A model generated the notes under the pieces. The model searched no databases. It was not told the DNA's origin and saw nothing but the letters and a program-made list of their open reading frames with translations. Below are positions 46,481 to 56,467 of a DNA stretch of 64,000 nucleotides, one piece after another. Each line of letters begins with the position of its first letter. The first letter of the stretch is position 1. Both the position numbers and the translations under genes were made by a program. Where the stretch lies: the NCBI GenBank assembly GCA_034509735.1, contig JACGWO010000001.1:27531966-27595965 (forward strand). The letters run 5' to 3'. This DNA is from Sesamum alatum. Its lineage: Eukaryota; Streptophyta; Magnoliopsida; Lamiales; Pedaliaceae.

Positions 46481-48792
46481 TGTTAGCTTCGTATAAGCCC
46501 CGAGACGTTAAACGCAGTAGAAATTAAGATTTTAATTATAAAATAATATTATAATTAGCGATCAAATCGCCCGTCTCATTGCTATTACGATGTGGATCTC
46601 ATGCATAAAAGAATTTCAATTGAATGGTTAAGAGAAACTAACCTTTCTTGCTCTCCGGTTGATGTTGGTTACTTGAAATTTCTCAAGAACAACCTTACCT
46701 TAAAATTGGTGGAATGTCAAAACGGAACCGCCTTTAATTGTTGTTTACGGTAGGAATATAAGTGTCTTCCCTCTAAAGTTAGTCCACACCACTTATGATG
46801 GAATTACCCTCAAACCTATGCTAGTAGGTATTTTAGGATTATGGTAGATCAACTATTGATCTATGGAGAAATCAAGAGAATTCTTCTCTTTTGGAGATGA
46901 GAAATGAACATAAGACCAATGCTAAAGTGAAAGCTAGACTTTCTAGTTTTGAAGGAGAGAAAGTCTAAGAACTAGAGAGCAAAAGGAAAGCAAGAGTTTT
47001 TGTATCTTGTATATAGAAATTGATATATTAATCTCTTGCTTTGTACCCATTTTTATAGGCATTCCTTTGAACTAGTTACAATGAATATAGACAAGGCCTT
47101 TTGTCTTACTTTTAGAACACTTGTCTTCTTCATAGACAAGTTCTAGCATGACTCGTCTTTTCTCCTTTTACACTTGTCTTCTTTATAGACAAGATTTAGC
47201 ATGACTCATATTTTTTGCTTTTACACTTCTCTTCTTTATAGACAAGCTTTAACATGACTCATATTTTCTTCTTCATCTGAAGATGAAAACATGTCATGTC
47301 TATGTTCAACGAATCTCGTCTTGTGGGCTTGGGCTAAGATCTTGGGCTTTATCTTAATTTTTAATTGTACTAAGTGCAATTTTAATTAATTCCCAACTAA
47401 TTATTTAGCCTATGATATTTAATTCCTTAATTAAATATAAGCCCAAATCAATTAATCTAATTAATTGATTTTCAAGCTCAAATAGATTCATCTTAATTAA
47501 TCTACCACAAGTCTTACTTAATCAAATTAATGCTTGTGAATTGAACTCCAAATTAAATAATCATATTATTTACTATTCCCATCAAATGATTTCATAAATC
47601 ATTTCAATCAATTAATTTAACTCCTTAAATTAATTGATTTATTCTCCATAATTAATTCTACAAATTAATTCCAATAATTGCATCATGGATTTGTGTGTGA
47701 CCCTTTAGGTTCACTATTCAGCTAGGCTTGGGCATGTATCATATATACAATTTAAAGCAACTTACTTGCATTAGATTAATTAGATCTTGTCATAATTAAT
47801 CACCCTCAATTAACTCCTTAATTGGAGGGTCCCCATCACCATGGGTGGCCATCTAGCAATGGTCCATAGCACTAGAGAATAGATGAATTATTGTGTGAAC
47901 CTGTGAGCTACGCGTACCATGCAGATACGGTCCCTCCGCTACTAACCTCCCGATCAAAGTCTAGGGCATGGAATTAGTTACCGGTTCCCATTATCGATTT
48001 TGATGTCTATGTATCAACTCTTCAAGTTATGCTTCCAATTTATCAATATAGGAAAAACCCTTTCTCCTATTTGATCAATAACCATGGCCATGGGCTTCAA
48101 GGAACGCATAATGTAGAGAACATAGGAGATTCATTATCATCTCATGATAAGTAACAGATCTTATCTTGGAACTCACCAACATCCATGCATACTTCAACTA
48201 TGTCTGAAACATGACCATATAGTGATCCAAGATGAAACCTGAGACCAAATTGTACATGATCAAGTCATAGCCATCCTATGCACAAGGTTACTATGGAACC
48301 TCAAGTCTGAGGACTAGTTAGTGCACTATCGTAGCTTAGGAGCTCTAGTCATACCGATCATGATAGGGCTTCCATATGACAACTCATGCGAGTCAATTCA
48401 ATGAACCTGATAACTCTTTACCAAGCACCCACTAAAGTGCGCAGACGTCATACGTCTCTGTCTATGAAACTCGAAATTCATCATATGAACGCATCACTTA
48501 GTGCAAGTCTTTAAAGAATGGTCGATACCCTGTCTCGACGGATTCATTGACTTGGAATATTTTAGATCAAACCATAGAGGTTGGTTTCATGGTCGCCATC
48601 ATATGTGCGAGCCAACCCCGTAGCATAATTGATCTAAGGGCTTCAACCAAATGCTCATATAAATATAATGTTAAAAGCATATGATGAAGATGGCCAAAGA
48701 ACATTTCTTAAATTAACATATTATTGAAAAAGATTGTATAGAATAGTTTACAAAGAGCCAATAAATTGGTTTGACGGTCACCTATTCTAACA
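46481..48792 (-). repeat. Copia B 5' LTR
   Basis: 2,312-bp partner of 38862-41180, from TGTTAGCTTCGTATAAGCC to TATTCTAACA. LINE ORF1 sequence resumes directly after the 5-bp flank. Confidence 0.92.
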
Positions 48793-48797
48793 TGGTG

Positions 48798-49420
48798 TTG
48801 GTTTGAGTTTGACTTGAAATGCATGCGGTGAACTTATGTCCGATTAATCCACAACCATAGCAGAATTCAGGGAGTCTCTCGTACCTAAGATTGACATTGA
48901 TCAAAGCAGCATCTTCTCGAGGCAATTTGATCGAAGCAACAAGTGGTTTGCTAAGATCCAATAAGACTCTAATTTTCATTGCTTTGCGCCATCGGTTTCT
49001 ATCCGCCTCTACATCGGATCTGATAAAGGCTCCCACCTCATCACCTATGAGTTTGGCAGTATTGGTCATCATCAATGAGACTGGAATGTTGAAGGCTTGG
49101 ATCCAAAACTCTGATTTGCCGAAGTCGAGTTCCGAGAAAGCTTGGTTTGGGTTCCAAATTTCGGTGATGACATGGTGTTCTCTAAAACTCCAGGGGCTGA
49201 ATTCAAGAATTTGTTTTGCATCATCTTTAAGATTGAATATGAATGCAAAAGTGTTTGGTTCAAGAAAGTTCACTTTCACATCTCCTTTAGGAGCCCACGC
49301 TTTTAAGAGGGTAGACTTGACAGCTCCATAGTTTAGTTGCTTATCACCAAGAACTTTTCCAACAATTGTTAGGCCTTCATTAAATGATGTGGGGTCCATA
49401 AGGTTGAATAATGAAAGCAC
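48798..49420 (-). pseudogene. LINE ORF1, N-terminal part (DUF4283-like and zinc knuckle)
   Basis: About 205 open codons. The N-terminal domain matches the DUF4283 type found in plant LINE ORF1 (GKVLGDKQLNYGAVKSTLLK, then NTFAFIFNLKDDAKQILEFS and WNPNQAFSELDFGKSEFWIQ). The zinc knuckle FCYGCGLIGHKFTAC (CX2CX4HX4C) follows a RYERLPEF lead-in. The RNA-binding role of ORF1 is known for the family. The frame is cut where copia B inserted (48793-48797). The first Met is at 49420; MDPTSFNEG a few codons in is an alternative start. Confidence 0.85.
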
Positions 49421-49745
49421 TAGAGAGTGGTGGTAATGTCAGTGGATTGAAACTTTTGTGGGTATAAATGGTGGTTAGAGAAAATGAATGGATGATGGTT
49501 GGTAACAAGGTCAACAAGAAAGCAAGATTTAGATGAGGAAGGATGACGCGTAAAGGAAGAGGGAAGAAAGAGAGGGTAGAGAGGAAAGAGGAAAAGAGAG
49601 AGTTGGAGGTGAACACCGTGATGCTCAGGTTTGAATGCCAGGGAAAGAATCCCTAAACTCCATAGAAGGAGGTTCTACACTCAGAGAGAGAGAACGGAGG
49701 AAAAAGAATCCCTACAATTATGTAGAAGGGGGGACTTCGTTATTT
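49421..49745 (-). mobile_element. LINE 5' untranslated region (approximate)
   Basis: Purine-rich on the plus strand. A repeated block AAAGAATCCCTA...GTAGAAGG(A/G)GG occurs near 49644 and again near 49699, which may be tandem promoter-like units of the LINE 5' end. The outer boundary near 49745 is an estimate from the change in composition. Confidence 0.45.
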
Positions 49746-51083
49746 TTCCTTCTGATTCCTTGGACAATTGTTTAAGTCTTGTGGGATTCAAGCCTACTTG
49801 TTGAAATATTCCATCAAAATGTTGTAATCCAAATTACCAAAAATTTCCTTTTTCTGTTATCGTTTATTTAGTAAATAAGTACAAATATTTCATAACTTGA
49901 AAAGGAAAAAAATAGTTGATATAAACATACTCTCTTACATCATGAGATTGACGAGAGCAGCGATGCAACGACCAAGAACATTCTTTGAGAATTACAAGTT
50001 GAATAAGGGCATTTTGTCCATTCCATTGCAAACGGGCAATCAAATAGATAAATCCTCAAACATCACACAATAGAGAAATAATTACGAAAGCCCCCCCCCC
50101 CCCTCCCTCCCGGTTTTGCTTATCTGCAAAGAGCCCTCTCGTATTTTTTTAGTATGAAAAAAGACCCCTCATGTTTTATTAATTAAATGCAAAAATTCCT
50201 GTGTTATGTTAAATTAAGCCACTTGCCACTAATGTCTAACGTCATTAGTAATGTTTGATGCCGTTAATTTTTTGTCCAGTTGCCTAATTTTACCCTCATT
50301 ACCTTGCGAGTTAGGGTTCATATTACTGTGCGAAAATCCTCCCAGATCTCAACAAATACACCTGAGAAAATTATTTTTTGTTTGTGCAATTACGTGCCAA
50401 TTTCAATATTCCAGAACTTGTATTGGAGTATTTTGAGGTATTTTAGAGAATACTAATCCAATAATAAAATCTGAATATTTTTTGTATATTCTTATAGATC
50501 TATAACCATTTTTTTTTTTAATAAGACTGACGAAAGGATTTTTCCTAGGTAGGGTGAGTGACAATTTGGGTGTGTTGCAGTACAAAAGGTACGTAGGTTG
50601 AGTTTGCATTTTAATGATTTTTTTTCCAAATATTTCATGTCCCCACATCTCTTTTTATGTAGTTATAACTCAAAAGAAACTAGGCTTTTTGAAATTTTTT
50701 TTGCTTTGACTTGCTAAAAGTTGTCTCATGTCGCCCAGCATTGAATCCTTTATCTTCAATTGAAAATGGTAGATACAGTGTGTTTTGTCCTCACTTATGT
50801 TTGTATTATATGTTCTAAATTGTAATGGCCCACTGGTGTTAGTATTATATTTAATTGTTCTGACTAAATATGTGATATTAGTCTAATTGGTAATAATTAG
50901 TATATAGATTAATATTAATTTATGTGATATTGATTTATGATATTAGTGTAATTGGTATTTATTGATATTATTGCAATGTTTAATTAGTGATGAGTCAAGT
51001 GATGATAAATTATTTCATATGCAGATAATGGTGCTTGAGTGTATTCTGATTTTGATGTATGGGCAAGGGGGTGTTAGAGTGGG
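49746..51083. other. Non-coding stretch, possibly the left part of a MULE
   Basis: No supported gene. Contains a C-run near 50090-50102 and, from about 50105, sequence of the style seen in terminal inverted repeats of Mutator-like elements (AAAGAGCCCTCTCGTATTTT and GACCCCTCATGTTTTATTAA). A decayed PB1-like coding region follows at 51084, so the stretch is plausibly the 5' part of the same MULE. No opposite terminal repeat was found. The frame at 50251-50436 has no recognisable content. Confidence 0.3.
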
Positions 51084-51660
51084 GAGTGGGTACCTAAAGT
51101 TAGATATGTAGGAGGTATAAGAATGTCATTCAGTTAGGTTGATTTAGAAAGCCTGTATTATGGAGACTTATTTGAGATGTATACTAAGACTGGTAAGAAA
51201 TGGTTGAACGTCCAAATATATTATTATCTTCATAGACACACCGTACATAATGGGATTAGAATGTTGCATGGGATGACGGTATTAGGTTTGAGTTCAGTCC
51301 TTATTTATTGGGAAGAGAAACAAGACCCTTTGCTTATTTTAGACACAGGGAAATGTTTTGCAATTGAAGAAACTATTACTTCACTTCCATCTATTGATAT
51401 CCCTCAAAATGACACAATATCACTTGAGTCCCAACTCCCTGAGTCTCCACAAATGTCTAAAGTACCCCAAAACATCTCTAAGGGTAGTGAGGCAGTTGGT
51501 GGTGGTGATGGGGTTGGACAGAGAATGAGTGAGTAGAGTGATAATTCCTTAGATTCTGATTATGAGGAGGGTGAGCAGGGGGAGACATCCATAGATTCTG
51601 ATGGTAACTCTTCTGCATTAGAATGCCCTGCATGGATGTTAGAAGATTTTGTGGGATTTT
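51084..51660 (+). pseudogene. MULE-type N-terminal (PB1-like) domain fragment
   Basis: One frame reads EWVPKVRYVGGIRMSFS, a stop near 51134, then the open stretch containing GDLFEMYTKTGKKWLNVQIY, YYLHRHTVHNGIRMLHG and a Ser/Pro-rich region. After a TAG at 51534-51536 the same frame gives the acidic segment DNSLDSDYEEGEQGETSIDS and stops at about 51660. The YVGG...NGIR pattern followed by an acidic linker resembles the N-terminal PB1-like region that precedes plant Mutator-like transposases. The transposase itself is absent. I judge this from remembered family patterns, so it needs a profile search. Confidence 0.4.
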
Positions 51661-51686
51661 AGATGATGATGTTTTTTAGAGTAGGG

Positions 51687-51842
51687 GTCCTAATCATAGA
51701 TAGGAGGGTAAAGAAATTGAGAAACAAAGATTTACCAATGGTAAAAGTAACATAGAGTCATCATTCTACATAAGAACCCACTTGAGAGATAGAGGAAAAT
51801 ATGAAAGAGAAGTACCTTTATATATTTATCGAGTTGGTACAT
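51687..51842 (+). pseudogene. Ty3/gypsy pol end: decayed chromodomain
   Basis: In one frame it reads KKLRNKDLPMVKVT, stop, SHHST, stop, EPT, stop, EIEENMKEKYLYIF, clearly the same chromodomain C terminus as in the gypsy element at 7108. All three stops fall where the intact copy has Trp, Arg or Trp. The polypurine sequence GGTGGGAAGAAT follows at about 51874. Confidence 0.85.
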
Positions 51843-51884
51843 AATAAAATTTCGAGGACAAAATTTTTAGTAGGTGGGAAGAAT

Positions 51885-52322
51885 TGTAACGTGCATATAT
51901 TTTTATATATAATGATTGTGACTAATCGATAAATATTAAAAATTATTAAATTAATTAATAAATAATTTATAGGCTAAATTTTGAGTATATTATATGTCTA
52001 AGGTACTAAATTGAAACTCTAAAAAAAATTTAGTGGTAAATTCTTTAAATTTGAAAACGAGGGGAATAAATTGTAATTTTATCGAAGGTAAACAAAAAAA
52101 GAAAATGAAATGTAAGTAGCAGCGAGCGACCACTAATATAATAATTAGTAGGACAACTGGTGCTTTGCAGCACCACTTGTTTTAAAATAAATAAACATAT
52201 ATATATATATATATGAAAGAAGAAAAGCGGTTACATTTCCTCCATTTCAATTCTGTTGGTTCGGTCTTGGTTTTCCTCAGCGAGGATCGTTTATTAGCAG
52301 GTAAGAAACATTATATTTTAAA
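51885..52322 (+). repeat. Gypsy 3' LTR remnant, left part
   Basis: TGTAACGTGCATATA starts directly after the polypurine tract. It is AT-rich and contains a TATA-rich stretch (52190-52215). It is not closely similar to the long gypsy LTRs at 4708 and 12013, so it comes from another family. It is interrupted by the MITE at 52323. Confidence 0.6.
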
Positions 52323-53065
52323 GGGGAAATAGCATTTTGGTCCCATAACTTAGACTCTTTTTACTTTTGATACTATTCGTAACGGGATTAGTAGTTTTGA
52401 TCCTGTAACTTACAAAAATTAGCATTTTTAGTCCCACCCTATTTTTTCCGTTAATTTTTTAATGGTGGTTGAGTTTTTGCCTTTAAGTTTTTGAAATTGA
52501 GGTAAAATTGGCGTCATTTGTATATGGGATGATTTTTTGCGGTAAAATAACTACTATAGAGAGCTAAAATAAAAAAGATCAAGAAAATTAGGACAAATAA
52601 AGGTGATTTCTTCTATCCTCTTTCACAAAAAATAATCTTTCATACTTTAATTTTATTTGTGTTGCAATTTATCATTTTGTATGAATTCTATAAATATTAA
52701 AACAAGTGATGACCCACAAAATATTCAAGTAATGCAATGTAAGCACACTTGACAAAAAGGCAATTTCATTAGTTGTGTTCATAACAGTTTATTTGCCCTA
52801 ATTTTCATGATTTTTTTATGTTAGCTCTCAATAGTAGTTATTTTCCCCCCAAAATCATCCCAAGCACAAATGACGCCAATTTTACCTTCAATTTCAAAAA
52901 CTTGACGGCAAAAATTCAACCTCCGTTAAAAAATTAACGGAAAAACGGGGTGGGACTAAAAATGCTAATTTCTGTAAGTTATGAGACCAAAACTGCTAAT
53001 CCAGTAACGAATGGTACCAAAAGTGAAAAGGGTCTAAGTTATGGGACCAAAAGTATTATTTCCCC
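52323..53065. mobile_element. Mutator-type MITE with long terminal inverted repeats
   Basis: 743 bp, from GGGGAAATAGCATTTTGG to the reverse complement of GGGGAAATAATACTTTTGG. Terminal inverted repeats of about 280 bp pair with roughly 85-90% identity (52323 to about 52605, and about 52783 to 53065), around a 175-bp non-coding centre. The flanks carry a perfect 9-bp duplication TATTTTAAA (52314-52322 and 53066-53074), the Mutator hallmark. There is no transposase, so it is non-autonomous. Confidence 0.93.
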
Positions 53066-53074
53066 TATTTTAAA

Positions 53075-53796
53075 TTATTATTAATCCATATAATTATATT
53101 ATTTGATTAGTTAATTTATTAAATATAATTTATACCATATGATTTAGTATTTAACAAAAAAAAATTATGAATTCGATTATCTATAGATTTGTGATTGTGT
53201 AAATATTCAATTACTTTAATAAATTTAGTCAGGTTACATTTGATTTGTTCAATTTAATCAGATTGACTGACCGGATATTTAATTATATGGGTAGGTGTTT
53301 AAATAGTGGCTATAATAGTGAGAAATTAATGAAAATGTATGAGATATTAGAAAATTATATTTGAAAAATATTAGAAAGTTATATTTGAAAATATTACATT
53401 TATTAAAAAAGAATATTAGAGTTTTGAGATAATTCAATTCACGAATGTTATCAAGAATGACAATATATAATATGAGGGTTTAATAAAATAAATTCTTATG
53501 AGTCTATTGACAAATTATACATATAGTTATTAAAAAGAAAATGGAACAAAGATATGAATTTCGATAGAAATGAAATATTAACATTTTGTAAAAAATGTAC
53601 AAATACAATTTAATATTTTACGAAGAATTTACGACAGTCTCAATATATGAATTATATGTGTTATCACTTATTATAGGACATGCATGGAGATAAAGTAAAT
53701 GATGGAACAACTCCTTATCTACTAATTGAATCATTATAAGATCGAGTAGTAAATAATTAGCATCAACTATATATGTCCCATTTATCTTGATATTAC
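53075..53796. other. AT-rich stretch, probably rest of the gypsy LTR
   Basis: No gene. It continues from the MITE target site, so at least its first part is the LTR interrupted at 52322. No end motif could be located before the copia LTR begins near 53797. Confidence 0.35.
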
Positions 53797-55318
53797 TTAT
53801 GATTAAATCATACCAAATGACAGAGGCTTGATTGGAATTGATTTGTCCCTTACCGAAAGCAACAAGTCAACCTCATCAAGGCCATGTATGGTCGATTTTT
53901 ATCTCTCCAAGAATGGTAATTTTCGGCCATACTATTATAGGGAAGAAGTCCGACTTCTTCCTATTCCAAAAGTGGAATTAACAGACCTCTTGGGCCAAAA
54001 TTTAACGGACCGGGTTCCAGTGTAATCCAATTACAATGAACCCAAAATTAAATCCTATTAAATTCAAGGCCCACTTAAATAATCACATTTATCTTTTAAT
54101 CCAATTAAAAGACCCAATCTTTCGACTCCCTACATTAACCTATAAATCCCATTTACCGATTAAACGAGGGCCCAATACAATATCGGCCCGTCCATCCAAT
54201 GGCCAATCCCTTAAGTAATCCAATTACTTGTTATCCTCCGAAATTGACTCCAAGTCAATCTCTCCACATTCTCAGTGATTTGTGTGTGACCCTTTAGGTT
54301 CACCCTCAGCTAGACATGGGCCCATGTTCAATAGGGGCCCGTTACCATGGGTGGCCATCTAGCAACGGTTCATGGCACTAGAGACTATGTGAATGTTGGC
54401 GTGAACATTTAGACGCCGATCCGTACGGGCACAGTTCTTCAATCTACCGTCTCCCGACCTTAGTCTAGGGTATGGAATTGGGCGTCGGTTCCCATCCTTG
54501 ACTAGGCATCTATGCTTAATACTCGAAACTACGCATACCTCATTGCATCGACACAGGAAACCATTTCCTGTTCGACCAACCACTGTGGCCACAGGTTTAA
54601 GCAGCATAAACGTTTCTCCGAGTGCATAGAAGATACCTCTGTCACATACTAATAGGGGGCGGATCCTCTTCTTGGAACCTATCGTCCTTGCTACACATTC
54701 CGACTGCACTGGACAAGGCTTATAATGATGCTTACAGAATGATCACTTATCGCCATATCCAAGATACAGCCATCATGTATACGTGACTGCCATGGTTTCT
54801 CAAGTTTGAGGACTACTCCCGTACTATTGGAACCGAAAAAATCCAATCATACCGATCAAGCCTCCAAGGCTTCCATATGATGATCTTCGCGAGTTAATTC
54901 AGTCGGGTCGACCTAGTCAACCAACCCACCAAGATCGTATAGGCGTCCCACGCCTGTCGCCGATGAAACACGGCACTCATCCAATGAATACAACTCTTGG
55001 TGCAAGTCTCTGTAGGACTCTCGATGCCTGTCTCGAGATCCTCGACTTAGAACGTTTTAGACCCAACTCTTTATCATTTGGTTTCATGACCACCATCCAA
55101 TGTGTGGCCCAACTGCATGAGTTGTTAACCGTGGTCTGTGGGCTTTGTTGTGATATATGTAAAATACCGTTTTAACATATGAAAAATGAGCACAACAAAG
55201 AATATACCAATGGTAAAGAATACTCATTTTATTCCTTACATAATATTACATTACATCAAGTTGTCTAATAGATAATAAAATGCCAAACCTATTGGCTTTC
55301 TGGTTACCTATTCTAACA
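53797..55318 (-). repeat. Antisense Ty1/copia LTR (LTR-F), truncated at left
   Basis: From a stretch matching the reverse complement of S2 (AAATCATACCAAA... GGCTTGATTGGA) to GGTTACCTATTCTAACA at 55318. It lacks the outer part of the LTR found in full copies. No copia body on either side. Open frames here are repeat sequence. Confidence 0.8.
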
Positions 55319-55339
55319 AAACGGTAATTAAAACGATAA

Positions 55340-56464
55340 GGCCATGATTGGTATGAGGGAATGGGTTGAGAATGGAATTGATATTCCCAAGTTCATTCCT
55401 ATACATATGATTGGTATAAGAAAGGAAAGGAATTGGCCATTCCATAGGAATTCTTATTCCCTTAGGGAAGGGATTAGTGATTCCATCCCCACACCATGGT
55501 ATTACCTATTCCTATTATGTTGGGAATGGAAAAAAATATTTTCTTGACAAAATTATTCTTATTAACCAAAACAAAACCTATTTCTATCATCATATTCTTA
55601 TTAAACGTCTTCTTCAAATATATAACTATCAAAATTACCAAGTAAATTTTATTGGCACTCACTTTTTTAATATCTTCTTCTTGTATGATTACTTATTATT
55701 ATTCATGTGGGAATATTACTGCTGAAGGAAAATCATATAACTATGAAAAAACCACGTAAAATAACATATAAAAACAACAAAAGTCATATGATAAACCGAC
55801 CAATATCATTTCATCTCATTAGTCGGTCTCAACGTCCACCATGCTTGTTCAAAATTCATCCCCTCCTGACCAACTTCCTTACTTTTATTATGCAATTTTT
55901 TGTTAGTATATACCACACATATTTTTAAAAATTATTTTATATTATTATTAAAAATTAATCCTCATAGAAGACGGCTCATTTTTTTATTGAATATTCAGAC
56001 AAAGTAGTAGATGCATTGTGATTAAATTGGATTAATTATTGGTTGTTCAAATTAATACAATATCTTTTGCAGAAAAAATATTATCTATGTGTTCTAAGTA
56101 AATAAATTTTCTCATAGATTGTTTTTACTCATATATGAGATTTTTAAATAAATTTCTTATAACATTCTATAAGTAATTTTTTAAAATACAACTATTATAA
56201 AATGCATTCAATGTTCCCAAAATAAAAATATATTAAAGGGCACATTTGTCGTAAAAGTAATTTTATTCCATTACTAACCATCTCTTTTTGATTATCAATT
56301 ATGTGAATGGAATCAATTAAGAAATGATAGTTCCATTGCCTTCTAATTCTTGTGTATACCAATCATAGGAATGGTATCCAAATATGATTCCATTCCCATC
56401 TTCATTCCATTCTCAACTTCATTCCATTCCCACTCAATTCCATTCCTACATACCAATCATGCCC
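55340..56464. mobile_element. PIF/Harbinger-like non-autonomous element
   Basis: Ends GGCCATGATTGGTATG (left) and, inverted, GGGCATGATTGGTATG (right), with further inverted similarity inside around repeated GGAATGGAAT words. Flanked by TAA on both sides (55337-55339 and 56465-56467), the 3-bp target preferred by PIF/Harbinger elements. About 1.1 kb, with only short AT-rich frames and no transposase. Confidence 0.8.
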
Positions 56465-56467
56465 TAA

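Larger units (their letters stand above)
38862..48792 (-). mobile_element. Ty1/copia retrotransposon B, nearly complete, inactive
   Basis: Antisense, 9,931 bp. 3' LTR 38862-41180, pol remains 41195-44220, gag 44228-45096, long leader 45097-46467, primer site 46468-46479, 5' LTR 46481-48792. LTRs look about 96-97% identical by eye. The flanking 5-mers GGGTG (38857-38861) and TGGTG (48793-48797) match at four of five bases. It lies within LINE ORF1. It is related to copia A in pol and in the first bases of its LTR (TGTTAGAATAGGTGACC), but its LTR 3' end is different (GAAGCTAACA). Confidence 0.93.

Noticed and set aside
49380..49616. Ser/Thr/Leu/Pro-rich minus-strand frame at the LINE 5' end
   Set aside because: Overlaps the ORF1 start in another frame and lies in purine-rich 5' UTR sequence; no domain.
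52190..52215. TATA-rich stretch as a host promoter
   Set aside because: It is an (AT)n microsatellite in a decayed gypsy LTR with no downstream gene.
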